From Microbulbifer sp. A4B17 (GTDB lineage Bacteria; Pseudomonadota; Gammaproteobacteria; Pseudomonadales; Cellvibrionaceae), in contig NZ_CP029064.1 in NCBI RefSeq assembly GCF_003076275.1, positions 310,001 to 374,000 on the forward strand: 64,000 bases of DNA, given 5' to 3'. The translations under genes were made by a program, and so were the position numbers. Position 1 is the stretch's first letter, and every line of letters begins with the position of its first letter. Shown piece by piece: positions 1 through 9,063 of this stretch. Under the pieces are notes generated by a model. The model saw only the letters and a program-made list of their open reading frames with translations, was not told the DNA's origin and searched no databases.

Positions 1-23
1 GAGTTAGCTGCCCGAATACTCCG

Positions 24-3000
24 CTAAAGTTGCCCGATTGATGGGGCTGAAGTGGCTAAGTTGTGCGAGCGATCCCCATTGAGCCAGATACCAAGGGCAG
101 GGCTCCAGTAACCTGAAGGGTGATACCAGAGCCCGGTCTCCACATCCGCGAGCAAATTAGTCCCCCGCCAAGCGCTTGGCCCCTGGTTGTGCGGGTCTGT
201 ACCCTCCCCACCTTGAGACCACTGAACGGTGCCTTGGGCATCAAAAATCGCCAGTGGCTTGCCGTCGGGATTAGAAAGGTAATACTCGGTACTGTCAGCG
301 GTCCACTGGCAGAGAATGGCATTGGTTTGGGGCTGATGAATCCAGTGGCTTAAGCCCCGGGATTTTCCATCAATATTATGAACCTCTCCCCAAATACCAA
401 GGCTGCTCCAGATGGTGACAACCCTGCGTTGACGAGTTGATTTCCGATGGGTGCAAGTCTTGCTCAGTCTTCGACCGAAAGGGTCATAGCGGAAGTAGGT
501 TTTAAATTCACCACACTCTGCATGACTCATCAGCCCCCAGCCGTCGTACTGGTATTGATAATCCTTGCGGCCGGGTATATTGCGCTCACTGGTAATGTTG
601 CCGCGCTTATCACTTTCAGTTTGGGGTTGGGAAGAAATTTGTAAGGCCCGCAATGGGTTGGTCAATTGAACGGTGGGCGTTTTGTCGAAGCGCCAGGAAA
701 GTGCTTGGCCATGTTCCAGTCCCGTCAGGCGCCCAAACAGATATTTGTGATTACTGCGGACCTCCCCTTGAACCTGGATTTTATCCTGCCCTTTGGACTC
801 AGTACGAAGTACAGACTCACCGTTGGCATCAATACCGTAGAGGGCTCCGCAAGGGGCGAAGGTATAAGATAAATCGAGATTGTCGGAACTGGCACTCTTT
901 AGCCAGCCGCGACTGTCATACTGGTATTGAAGACTGAAATCTCTGACCTCTGCACTGTCGTGGTGTTCGGCAATCACCCGGTTGCGACTATCGTATTTGA
1001 AGCGCACCGACGATAGGGAATTATCTGCCTGTACCAATCTGTGTTGCTGGTCGTAGTGGAACTCACTGTTTTGGCCACTATTATTGCGGATACCAGTTAA
1101 TACACCATTGTTGTTGTAGTTGAAATACCAGCGGGAGTCATTATCACAATACTCATGCAGGCTGCCGTTGTTATTGTAGTGCCAGCGCCAGACTCGATCT
1201 TGAAGTGCTTTGTGACTGACTAATTGCCCGTAGCAGTCATACTCCCAAAAGTAGTTGCCCGCCGGGGTTTCCAGACAGGTTAACTGACCCCTTTCGTTGT
1301 AGTTGAGTTGCCAATTGTTACCATCGGCGAAATTGATATGGCAGGGCCTGCCAGCGTTGTCGTAATCACAAAGAATACTTTGTCCGCTGTCTCCGTGAAC
1401 GGCATTGGGCAGACCGCGTTCGGAGTAGTCCAGACCGTATTGGTGAATCCCGAGGTGGGCTTCGCGCAATTCACCCGCATTACCGTAGCTCCACTCACGC
1501 CACACTTCTCCATTCATTTTTAGTGAAGTGATTCGTTGCCAGTGATCGTATTCAAAGGCCAGAAGCTTCTCGCCCCTGCGCACCGATTGTAGCTGGCCTT
1601 GCCCATCCCAGCTGAAGTCTACTTTGCCTCCCTCTGGATCCTGGATCTGCTTGAGCTGGCCCCGGTCCGTGTAAAGGAAATTCCAGGCTTGTTTTTCCGG
1701 ATCGATGATGAGTTCTGGCCGACCTTTATCATTGAACTGGTATTGCCACAGTATCTCATCGTTAATAAGTGCTGCTCGCAAGTAACCACGGTCGTCGTAT
1801 ATATAGCGATTGCTAATGCTGTGAGAAGTGGAGCGGACAAGTCGGCCGAATTCATCGTGACGGTAGAAAAGCCTAAGCCCATCTGCCTTGATTTCTTCAC
1901 AGAGATTGCCGTAGGAATCAAATAGCCAACTCAGTGAGCGAGAATCCTGCTGCTCGGAAATCCGCTGGCCGAATTTATTGAAGCGTAGATAAATGGGGCC
2001 AGATAAATTTGAGTCGATGGTGCAGGTATTGTTACTCGCGTGCCAACTTAAATGAGTAACGAGACCATTATTCTTTAATATGTGGCACCGGTTATGTACA
2101 TCATATGTAAATTGACAATCTCCGGAATCGCTATTATTTAGCTGGGTCAGCTTTGTATTTTTATATTGATAACTCTCTTTGTGAAGCCCACTGCAGCTTT
2201 CGAATAGTTGTCCTTCCTCGTAGTTATAGCTGCAAAGGTTATTTTGCCCTTCGACAGCATGGCTATTCACCAAATTACAGATATGACCGTTTTGACAATT
2301 AAATTCAATAACCCGGCCCCAGGAGCTAACTATTTTCTGGGGCAAGCCCTCTTGGTAGTCAATGGTTAAAGCATTACCAAATTGATCCCTGATCTCTGCA
2401 AGTGGTAAAGCGCTATTTACACCGTCGGCACGGAAAATTTTGTGATGCTGGTTAAATGTCGTCAAGCGGTAACTATGCAGGCTCTGCCTGAACAGTAACA
2501 AGCGTTCAAATCGGTTGTAACACCCGTGGCCAATGGCGGGCAGTTTAAACTTTACAGACCTGCCCTCAGCGGTAATCAGGTTGACGGTATTGTCGTGTAC
2601 AACCAGTTTCTCACTTAAAGAGTGCCGCCAACCCGCACCGATACCGATATCTTCGTTAATTGTTGAACGAAAGTAGCGTTTCCACTCAAAAGGCAGCGGC
2701 CCAGGAATAACAACATCTGTCCGCTCAAAAGCAACTTCCCCAGTTGCGCTGACAATGTGCCTTGCAACCTGGTGGCAGCGATCCAGAGCTGGCACCAGAT
2801 CATTTGCAGGATTGACGCCGGGGATATTGGTTAATTGGGTGGGACTGTTATCAGCTTCATACAGAAGAGGCACTGCGGGTGCCGAATCGAGACTGTATCG
2901 ATTGGCTGTGATATGCGGCAGCGCTGGCCAAAAATCTTCTCGCTGCAGATTGTGAGTGGTGTTTCCTGGTAATTGTTCAACTTGGGAGAGCCAGCGTGCA

Positions 3001-3095
3001 GCTGATGCAGGGCTCTCATGAGAAAGGGTAATTGGTGGGGGGTTAAGTGTATCGAGTAAGTTGGGTATCAGCTGGGTAAGACGTTCCGGTGTCAT
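24..3095 (-). CDS. Rhs/YD-repeat protein without a toxin tip
   Basis: The 1023-residue protein has a DUF6531-like segment near residues 115-190 and then a long run of YD-type repeats (many copies of Y-x-YD-x-x-G-R/L) to about residue 960. Rhs proteins of this family form a hollow shell that encloses a C-terminal toxin and are often T6SS effectors. Here the protein stops soon after the motif ETGLWYHPSGYW. The usual DPxG-type cleavage site and a variable toxin domain are both missing; the last residues are NLATSAPSIGQL. It lies 24 bp downstream of the PP2C phosphatase gene on the same strand, so the two are probably one transcript. It may be a toxinless core, a remnant, or a scaffold. The stop codon is real, but only 23 bases beyond it are visible, so a detached toxin fragment cannot be excluded. 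Confidence 0.85.
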   Translation of the reverse strand: MTPERLTQLIPNLLDTLNPPPITLSHESPASAARWLSQVEQLPGNTTHNLQREDFWPALPHITANRYSLDSAPAVPLLYEADNSPTQLTNIPGVNPANDLVPALDRCHQVARHIVSATGEVAFERTDVVIPGPLPFEWKRYFRSTINEDIGIGAGWRHSLSEKLVVHDNTVNLITAEGRSVKFKLPAIGHGCYNRFERLLLFRQSLHSYRLTTFNQHHKIFRADGVNSALPLAEIRDQFGNALTIDYQEGLPQKIVSSWGRVIEFNCQNGHICNLVNSHAVEGQNNLCSYNYEEGQLFESCSGLHKESYQYKNTKLTQLNNSDSGDCQFTYDVHNRCHILKNNGLVTHLSWHASNNTCTIDSNLSGPIYLRFNKFGQRISEQQDSRSLSWLFDSYGNLCEEIKADGLRLFYRHDEFGRLVRSTSHSISNRYIYDDRGYLRAALINDEILWQYQFNDKGRPELIIDPEKQAWNFLYTDRGQLKQIQDPEGGKVDFSWDGQGQLQSVRRGEKLLAFEYDHWQRITSLKMNGEVWREWSYGNAGELREAHLGIHQYGLDYSERGLPNAVHGDSGQSILCDYDNAGRPCHINFADGNNWQLNYNERGQLTCLETPAGNYFWEYDCYGQLVSHKALQDRVWRWHYNNNGSLHEYCDNDSRWYFNYNNNGVLTGIRNNSGQNSEFHYDQQHRLVQADNSLSSVRFKYDSRNRVIAEHHDSAEVRDFSLQYQYDSRGWLKSASSDNLDLSYTFAPCGALYGIDANGESVLRTESKGQDKIQVQGEVRSNHKYLFGRLTGLEHGQALSWRFDKTPTVQLTNPLRALQISSQPQTESDKRGNITSERNIPGRKDYQYQYDGWGLMSHAECGEFKTYFRYDPFGRRLSKTCTHRKSTRQRRVVTIWSSLGIWGEVHNIDGKSRGLSHWIHQPQTNAILCQWTADSTEYYLSNPDGKPLAIFDAQGTVQWSQGGEGTDPHNQGPSAWRGTNLLADVETGLWYHPSGYWSPALGIWLNGDRSHNLATSAPSIGQL

Positions 3096-3119
3096 ATTGC
3101 AGTATCCGGTAAATCAAAT

Positions 3120-3983
3120 TTAGCGGTGTAACTTTCTAATTGTTACGTCAGGAGATTCGGGACGTTCGGTAACACTTTGTTCGTGGGGGAGTATTTGGTG
3201 TAGTGATTGTGAAGAATATTCCAGTATTCCGGCAGTAATATTGTCACGCCCTCCGAGGCGATTCGCATCATCAATAAAGCGATATACACACTCCAGTGCC
3301 GGTCGATGAGTGGCTAGCACTCGCTCAATGGCATGATCGTCGAGATATTCAGTGAGGCCATCACTACATAATAAAAGGAGTGCATTCTGGGTGAGCTTCC
3401 AGCTGTTAATGTCTGCCTCGACATTATTGGAAACACCTAAGGCACGGGTAATGTGATTGCGAATATTGGATTCTTTGGCCTGTTCGGGGGTTAATTGGCC
3501 AGAATCAATCATCTCCTGTACAACGCTATGATCTCTTGTAAGGCGCTGCAATCCATAATTGTTCCACAGGTACGCGCGAGAATCACCGATATGGGCAACA
3601 ATCAAAAAGTCGCGCCACATGACCGCGGCAACCAACGTTGTTCCCATATTAGAGAACTGGGGATTTAGGTTTTTTGTGTTGATCAGGGCAGTATTTGCAC
3701 TGTTTACTGCGTCGATAAGGGTCGCGCGCAAAATAAGCTGTTGCTGTTCAGATGTGCAGGAGAAAAACGTGTGTTTCAGGAGGTCATCGAGATGGGCTTG
3801 AACTGTTTCAGCCGCAATTTTACTGGCGGTGGCGCCACCGGTATAGCCACCCATACCGTCAGCTACAACGATATATGCAAAGGGCTGTTCCGCCGATGCA
3901 TGCCAGCGAATACTATCTTCGTTTTCCTCACGAACCTGACCAATGTCAGTACGCCCGTTGACTGCCAGACTAATTTGATCCAT
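3120..3983 (-). CDS. pppA: PP2C-family Ser/Thr phosphatase (PppA-like)
   Basis: The 287-residue protein has the PP2C metal-binding motifs in order: an N-terminal RTDIGQVREENED segment, VADGMGG near residue 41, GDSRAYLW, LLCSDGLTEYL and GGRDNIT. In T6SS loci with threonine-phosphorylation control, PppA removes phosphate that PpkA adds to the FHA protein and so switches off secretion. A PpkA-like kinase (34491-37118) and an FHA protein (6561-8351) are both in this window, which supports that role here. No membrane segment is seen, so it is probably cytoplasmic. A GGGGAG sequence lies about 12 bases upstream of the ATG, rather far. It is transcribed away from the main T6SS operon together with the Rhs gene. 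Confidence 0.9.
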   Translation of the reverse strand: MDQISLAVNGRTDIGQVREENEDSIRWHASAEQPFAYIVVADGMGGYTGGATASKIAAETVQAHLDDLLKHTFFSCTSEQQQLILRATLIDAVNSANTALINTKNLNPQFSNMGTTLVAAVMWRDFLIVAHIGDSRAYLWNNYGLQRLTRDHSVVQEMIDSGQLTPEQAKESNIRNHITRALGVSNNVEADINSWKLTQNALLLLCSDGLTEYLDDHAIERVLATHRPALECVYRFIDDANRLGGRDNITAGILEYSSQSLHQILPHEQSVTERPESPDVTIRKLHR

Positions 3984-4082
3984 GTCTGGTGCAACTCCCC
4001 TTTAATAAAAAGCAATACAATGCGGCGTAATATTATTACAACCGATCACCGAGGGTAATGTTAACTTGCTCGCATACCAAGT

Positions 4083-4112
4083 TTGAAATACTTTTCACTC
4101 ATTTGCGATAAT
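4083..4112 (+). promoter_or_regulatory. putative sigma-70 promoter for the transposase-like gene
   Basis: TTGAAA (4083-4088) and GATAAT (4107-4112) are separated by 18 bp; each differs from consensus at one position. Transcription would start near 4119, downstream of the ATG at 4114. This favours the ATG at 4174 as the true start of the next gene. Confidence 0.4.
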
Positions 4113-4173
4113 AATGGCTTTACCTCTCTACAGAAAAGGGTGTAAGCCCGCTAAAAAAGGACCCATAGGCAAA

Positions 4174-4893
4174 ATGCCCCGTTTGCCCAGGCTCAACTTG
4201 ATAAATGTTCCTCAGCATATTGTGCAGGTCGGCCACAACAATCTGCCCTGCTTCTTTGATGATGAGGATTTTCAATATTATTTGATTAGTTTGCGTAACG
4301 CGTCAGACCAGTATGGCGTTGATGTTCACGCATATGTTTTATTGCCCAATATGATCCAGATCATAGCTACGCCCACGATACCTGATGGGATATCATCCAT
4401 GATGCAGTCCCTTGGGCGTCGCTATGTGCAGTTTGTCAATCACCGTTACAAGCGCTCCGGGACTCTGTGGCGTGGGCGTTATAAGTCCAGCTTAATTGAT
4501 TCTGATGCGTACTTGCTGACCTGTTACCGGTATGTGGAATTGCGCCCCCTGTATTTGGGTTTGGCGGAATCCCTGGAGGATTATGAGTGGTCAAGTTTTA
4601 ATCACCACGCAAACATTAAGAAAGATAATTTGATTAAAGATCACCGTTTGTATCTGTCTTTAGGAGATACTGTGGTGGAAAGAGCGCAATCCTACAGGAA
4701 GTTATTTCAGTATAGTTTTGATCGAAAGTTGCTCGACTATATCGCTGAAACGATTAAGTTAGGTCATGTGCTTGGCGGGGATGCGTTTAAAGAGAAAATA
4801 GAGCAGATTGTTAACCAGAGGGTACGACCACTGAAACGCGGCCGCCCCAAAAAAACAAATAAAGTCGAAAAAGAATCTAAAGAAACTGCCTAG
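4174..4893 (+). CDS. REP-associated transposase-like protein (Y1_Tnp family), HUH motif lost
   Basis: The protein matches the RAYT/TnpA_REP family: an MPRLPR-type start, VHAYVLLPN, RSGTLWRGRYKSSLI, CYRYVELRP and YEWSSF. Family members are Y1 single-strand transposases that use an HUH histidine pair plus a tyrosine. The usual sequence PNHVHLL reads PNMIQII here, so both metal-binding histidines are gone, while the tyrosine in CYRYVE remains. The C-terminus is lysine-rich. I prefer the ATG at 4174, since it gives the family-typical N-terminus and lies downstream of a promoter-like sequence; an in-frame ATG at 4114 would add 20 residues. No flanking inverted repeats or REP elements were recognised. 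A domesticated DNA- or RNA-binding protein is the likeliest reading. Confidence 0.8.
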   Translation: MPRLPRLNLINVPQHIVQVGHNNLPCFFDDEDFQYYLISLRNASDQYGVDVHAYVLLPNMIQIIATPTIPDGISSMMQSLGRRYVQFVNHRYKRSGTLWRGRYKSSLIDSDAYLLTCYRYVELRPLYLGLAESLEDYEWSSFNHHANIKKDNLIKDHRLYLSLGDTVVERAQSYRKLFQYSFDRKLLDYIAETIKLGHVLGGDAFKEKIEQIVNQRVRPLKRGRPKKTNKVEKESKETA

Positions 4894-4974
4894 ATAGACT
4901 CCGAAGTTGAGTTGAGGGCGTTAAAAGGCCATAAAAAGCAGGGCTATTAAGCCCCTGTCAGCAGGTGACAAATT

Positions 4975-6471
4975 GTGAGTAGGCCCAGCATTTCAGCGGG
5001 ATTTCAAATCCTTGGCGATAACAATAAGGAAAAACCAATTATGGATTTTGGCACTGATAGATTGAAAGTTGCGATCCTGGGTGATTTCAGCGGAAGGGCG
5101 AGCCGCCGCCAGTGTGAGCCTGATTCGATTTCCAGCCGCAGGGTATACCTGTTGAACCGCGATACTTTTGAGGGCGTATTTGCAGATCTTGGGGTGAGTT
5201 TGCAGTTGCCCGTATTGGATCGTCCCTTGGGTTTACCCTGCTTCGATGATTTACACCCGGACTACCTGTATAGCCGCCTGCCACTGTTTAAGAAGTTTAT
5301 AGAGCTGGAGCGCAGGCTGCTGGATCCAAGCCAGTTCCAGCAAGCTGCCGAGGAAATTCAACAGTGGAAGCCTGAGCTGGCGACTCAGCCAGGCTCTGGG
5401 CAACGCGATAGTGAGCAGTCAATATTGGATGAAATTCTCGCTGCCGGCCGTGAACGCAATGCAAAAGAAGGTCAAAATACTTTCCAGGTTGACCAGCTGA
5501 TCAAAGATATTGTGGCTCCCTATGTGCAGAAAAGCGAGGACCCACGTCAGGCAGAATACCTGGATGCTCTGGCAGAGGCTACTTCTGATGCGATGCGCAA
5601 ATTGATGCATCACAGTGATTTTCGTCAATTGGAGGCCAGTTGGCTGAGTCTGCAATTGCTATTGAGGCGTGTTGAAGAGCACGGAAATCTGGAATTTTAC
5701 TTGGTAGACGTCAGTAAAGAAGAGCTTCTTGCAGATTTTGCTGAGGCTGAAAGTGACCTGGAAAAATCGCAGACGTTTAAATTGCTCGTTGAGCGTGAAA
5801 CTGCATCGGGAAATATCCCTTACAACCTGGTCGTGGGGGATTATTTTATTACCGATGAGGAGCGGGACCTGCACCTGCTGATAGATTTATCGACAATTGC
5901 AGAAGCTGCCGGGAGTGCACTTTTATTGGGGGGAGACCCGAAACTAGCGGGTTGTCCAAATTTGTCAGGCTCAGTAGATCCCGATGACTGGTACTACCCC
6001 TTAAGTGATCAGTTTGCGGAAAGCTGGCAGGCGGTACGTGAATATTCCGCTAGTGAGCATGTGGCGCTAGCGGCTCCCAGGTTTATGTTGAGACTGCCTT
6101 TTGGGAAAGATACTTCAACCACAGAGTATTTTAATTTTGAAGAATTAACTCTTGAGCAGGGGCATGAATATTACCTCTGGGGCAATAGCGTTTACCTGTT
6201 GGCCCTGGCCGTTTGCCAAGGATTTTCTCAAACAGGCAAATTACAGCCCCCATTATCTGCAAGCTATGAAGATTTACCTCTTCATTTGCGCAAGTTACCT
6301 CATGGTGAATTATTAACTCCCTGTGCAGAGGCTCTACTGACAGATCGCTCAGCGGCAAAATTTATGCAAGCGGGGATTAGTACTATGCGATCGGTGCAGG
6401 GGCGTGACCAGGTAATGCTTCCACGATTTAGCTCTTTGGGAGGCGGTACACTCAAAGGTCCCTGGGCTTAA
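4975..6471 (+). CDS. T6SS sheath-like protein, TssB-like plus truncated TssC-like fusion
   Basis: The 498-residue protein joins two sheath-like parts. Residues about 28-115 resemble TssB (LKVAILGDFSGR, later FEGVFADLGV and a leucine-rich helix). Residues about 140-440 resemble TssC: FRQLEASWLSLQLLL corresponds to the [15 protein letters not shown] of TssC at 19261-20748, and YNLVVGDYFI to its [10 protein letters not shown]. The C-terminal third of a true TssC ([14 protein letters not shown] to the terminal strand) is missing. It begins the T6SS operon, with a GTG start at 4975 preceded by AGGTG; an ATG at 5041 is the alternative. TssB and TssC build the contractile sheath. A fused and truncated version is more likely to be an accessory, cap or regulator than a bulk subunit. 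That role is inference. Confidence 0.75.
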   Translation: MSRPSISAGFQILGDNNKEKPIMDFGTDRLKVAILGDFSGRASRRQCEPDSISSRRVYLLNRDTFEGVFADLGVSLQLPVLDRPLGLPCFDDLHPDYLYSRLPLFKKFIELERRLLDPSQFQQAAEEIQQWKPELATQPGSGQRDSEQSILDEILAAGRERNAKEGQNTFQVDQLIKDIVAPYVQKSEDPRQAEYLDALAEATSDAMRKLMHHSDFRQLEASWLSLQLLLRRVEEHGNLEFYLVDVSKEELLADFAEAESDLEKSQTFKLLVERETASGNIPYNLVVGDYFITDEERDLHLLIDLSTIAEAAGSALLLGGDPKLAGCPNLSGSVDPDDWYYPLSDQFAESWQAVREYSASEHVALAAPRFMLRLPFGKDTSTTEYFNFEELTLEQGHEYYLWGNSVYLLALAVCQGFSQTGKLQPPLSASYEDLPLHLRKLPHGELLTPCAEALLTDRSAAKFMQAGISTMRSVQGRDQVMLPRFSSLGGGTLKGPWA

Positions 6472-6560
6472 TTGTCCTCGGTCCGAAGTACCACAGAGTT
6501 ACGTAAAGATAAAATAAACCTGAAGACTGTGATCAAACCACTATTGTGAGTCAGGAATAA

Positions 6561-8351
6561 ATGGATCTAATTCTATCTGTATTGGCCGACCCTTCCGGTG
6601 CCAATATGCTTAAACATACAAAACTGTTCACGAAGGCTGGTGGCAGTCTAGGTCGCTCTGCCGATAATTATTGGGTTTTGCCGGATCCAGATCGAGTGGT
6701 TTCCTCAAAGCATGCACAGATTGCCTTCGCGGAAAATCAATACTTCCTGGTAGATACTAGTACCAACGGAACCTACTACAACGAATCAGAAAATCCGCTG
6801 GGTAAGGGTAATCAGGTCCCATTAAAAGAGGGCGATATTATCGTCCTCGGGGAATATAAGTTAAAAGTTTCACTGCGCAAACCTAAAGAGGAAGGGGATC
6901 TTCCCAAGGGCTTGGGCAGTGCAGATTTTCTCGATACTTCAGATCGGACAACGTTCAGTGCGGATGCTATGGCAAAAATGCAGAGCCAGGCTGAGGCAAA
7001 GGAATTGGATAGTTGGCTTGAGCCTGGTTCCGGCGCGCCCGCAGATGCGGCTCAGGCCGGAGAGTGGGGTTCGGTGGGGCTGAGCAGCCAGAGTAATACC
7101 CCAACTGGTGATAGTCTTTTAACTACAGAATCTGGTCCTCTTGATCCGCTCGCAGCATTTGGTCAGTCCAATGGTATGTCTGAGGCGTCGACAATGGGTG
7201 GCTTAGTGGGCTCTGCAGAGCAGCAACAATCTGGAAACCAGTGGTCTGATGATGAGTGGTGGAAAGACGGTAGTGCAGAAGACCATGTGCCAGCGGACCA
7301 GCACTCTATGCAAATAAACCCTCAGCAGGTACCAGAGCCTATCGTTGAGGCAGTTACAGCGCCAGAAGCGCAGGTGCCCCCGCAGCCCCAAGCTCCGATG
7401 GGCGGTTTCCAGGGAATGTCACAGCAACCTGTGGCCCCTTCTATACCGCCGCAACCTCAGGCTTTGCAGCCCCAGGTCCAGCCTCAGCCCCAGATCCCGT
7501 CTCAGCCAATGCAGTCTCAGCCGCCGGGACAGTCCCCCTCGGCTTTTAACCAACAGCCAGTTTCTCCGCAGGTTCAAGGCAACCCTTTCGCGGATTCTTT
7601 CGCTGCAATGCAGGGGCAGCAAGTTGATGGTGCTCCGGGGTTTGGTTCTGAGCATGCTTCCACGCCCACGCCCACGCCCACGCCCACGCCCACGCCCACT
7701 TCCCCGGATTTGGCAGCTCAAGCTCAGCAATTTTCGCATTTGCAGCAGCCTCCGGTCACAAAGCCAACAGGTTCTACAGGGGGGAGTGTTTTTGCCTCAA
7801 CGCTCGGTTTGAGTATGAATCCCATCCAGTTACAACAGGCCGACCAACAGGCCGCTGAAATTGTACGAGAGACGGTGGCTCGTCTTATTGACCTATTGCG
7901 CGCGAGAAACAGCATTAAGAATGAGTTGCGTGTGCAGAGAACCATGATTCAAACGGAGGCCAATAACCCGTTGAAATTTAGTGCCACAGAGAGAGACGCT
8001 CTGGAGGCTATGTTTGCGGGTACCGGTGCTTTTATGAATCCGGCTGAGGCAGTGAAGGATAGTTTTGATGATCTGTCGGATCATCAAGTTGCAGTATTGG
8101 CTGGAATGAGAGCTGGTTACGGTGCCATGCTCAAATTCTTCAGTCCGGAAAATATTGAACGTAGACTGGGAAATACTTCCGGTGTTTTTGGTAACAAAAA
8201 TGCAAAAAAATGGGAAGGATTTACTGCAATTTACAGGGAATTGGTAGGTGATCCAGATAATTGTTATCGCAAGCTATTTGGTGATGAATTTGCAGTTACA
8301 TATGAAAACCAATTGTCAGAGTTAAAAAATGCGCGAAGCATTAAAAATTAA
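6561..8351 (+). CDS. tagH: T6SS FHA-domain protein TagH/Fha
   Basis: Residues about 1-110 form a forkhead-associated domain with the phosphothreonine-binding signatures GRS, SSKHA and TNGTYYN. A long low-complexity linker rich in Pro, Gln and Ser follows (about 110-400), including a TP-dipeptide run encoded by a hexanucleotide repeat. Residues about 405-590 match the conserved C-terminal region of T6SS FHA proteins. In the threonine phosphorylation pathway, PpkA phosphorylates this protein and PppA reverses it, and the phospho-form promotes assembly. Kinase and phosphatase genes are both in the window. The gene ends 28 bp before the chosen tssJ start. Length 596 residues, long because of the linker. 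Confidence 0.93.
   Translation: MDLILSVLADPSGANMLKHTKLFTKAGGSLGRSADNYWVLPDPDRVVSSKHAQIAFAENQYFLVDTSTNGTYYNESENPLGKGNQVPLKEGDIIVLGEYKLKVSLRKPKEEGDLPKGLGSADFLDTSDRTTFSADAMAKMQSQAEAKELDSWLEPGSGAPADAAQAGEWGSVGLSSQSNTPTGDSLLTTESGPLDPLAAFGQSNGMSEASTMGGLVGSAEQQQSGNQWSDDEWWKDGSAEDHVPADQHSMQINPQQVPEPIVEAVTAPEAQVPPQPQAPMGGFQGMSQQPVAPSIPPQPQALQPQVQPQPQIPSQPMQSQPPGQSPSAFNQQPVSPQVQGNPFADSFAAMQGQQVDGAPGFGSEHASTPTPTPTPTPTPTSPDLAAQAQQFSHLQQPPVTKPTGSTGGSVFASTLGLSMNPIQLQQADQQAAEIVRETVARLIDLLRARNSIKNELRVQRTMIQTEANNPLKFSATERDALEAMFAGTGAFMNPAEAVKDSFDDLSDHQVAVLAGMRAGYGAMLKFFSPENIERRLGNTSGVFGNKNAKKWEGFTAIYRELVGDPDNCYRKLFGDEFAVTYENQLSELKNARSIKN
7661..7699 (+). repeat. CACGCC hexanucleotide tandem repeat
   Basis: Six perfect copies of CACGCC plus a partial copy lie inside the FHA gene and encode alternating Thr-Pro. 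The unit is a multiple of three, so slippage would lengthen or shorten the linker without breaking the frame. Confidence 0.9.
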
Positions 8352-8379
8352 TAAGTTGACGGAAAAGAGGGAGTTACTT

Positions 8380-8988
8380 GTGTCGATTAAAAAACTATTT
8401 CAGGTCGGTCTAATTGGGTTTTTAGCAGTTGCGATTGCCGGTTGCCAAACAACAAGGCGGACTTTAAATCTGGATACCAGTCTCGAATTGGTTGTAGAGA
8501 CACAAAATGATGTAAACCCGGACGATGATGGCCGAGCTTCCCCCGTCGTTATACGAGTATTTATGCTTGCAGATGAGCGCCAGTTTGCCCGTGAAGACTT
8601 CCTTAATCTTTACGAAAATGCCCAATCCCGTCTCGGTAAGGATTTAATTGATACTGTCATTCTCAAAGAGTTTGCGCCCGGAGAGCAGCGTATAGAAGAG
8701 TTGGCACTAACACCGGACGTGAAATATATCGGGCTGTTGGCTGAGTTTGTACAGTATCAGGATGCCGAGGCATTAATGGTTCTGCCAATTACTGATCACA
8801 AGAAAAATGAATATGAGGTGTCACTTGCCGATGTACGAATTGGCTCACCTGATGATATTGCCAAACGCCGCCGGGCAAAATTAACTACTCGAAGCAGTGA
8901 TGATGACAGTGGAGATACGGTAACAATCTCCAAAGAAGACTATGAAAGAATGAAAAAAACGCTCCCTGATATGCAGCAATCTCAGTAA
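8380..8988 (+). CDS. tssJ: T6SS outer-membrane lipoprotein TssJ
   Basis: The N-terminus from the GTG at 8380 is a lipoprotein signal: charged start (SIKK), hydrophobic core and the lipobox AIAGC. The rest matches TssJ/VasD: a beta-sandwich with VVIRVFML, the phrase FAPGEQR, and YIGLLAEF. TssJ anchors the TssL-TssM membrane complex to the outer membrane by binding the TssM periplasmic tip. I chose the GTG because AGAGGGAG lies about 7 bases upstream and the signal peptide then starts properly; the open frame reaches back to an ATG at 8329, inside tagH. About 202 residues. It lies between tagH and tssK, the usual order. Confidence 0.92.
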   Translation: MSIKKLFQVGLIGFLAVAIAGCQTTRRTLNLDTSLELVVETQNDVNPDDDGRASPVVIRVFMLADERQFAREDFLNLYENAQSRLGKDLIDTVILKEFAPGEQRIEELALTPDVKYIGLLAEFVQYQDAEALMVLPITDHKKNEYEVSLADVRIGSPDDIAKRRRAKLTTRSSDDDSGDTVTISKEDYERMKKTLPDMQQSQ

Positions 8989-9063
8989 GGCAAAAAATTA
9001 TTGCCACGGGGGATAGAAATTTATGCCCTGGAAATATTATGCGAGCTTTTCTAAGGAACATTT

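Noticed and set aside
24..90. Frameshift at the Rhs C-terminus hiding a toxin
   Set aside because: The alternative frames close within about twenty codons and show no Rhs or toxin motif in the visible sequence.
4114..4173. Upstream start of the transposase-like gene
   Set aside because: The ATG at 4114 overlaps a promoter-like sequence, has no ribosome-binding site and adds residues not typical of the family.
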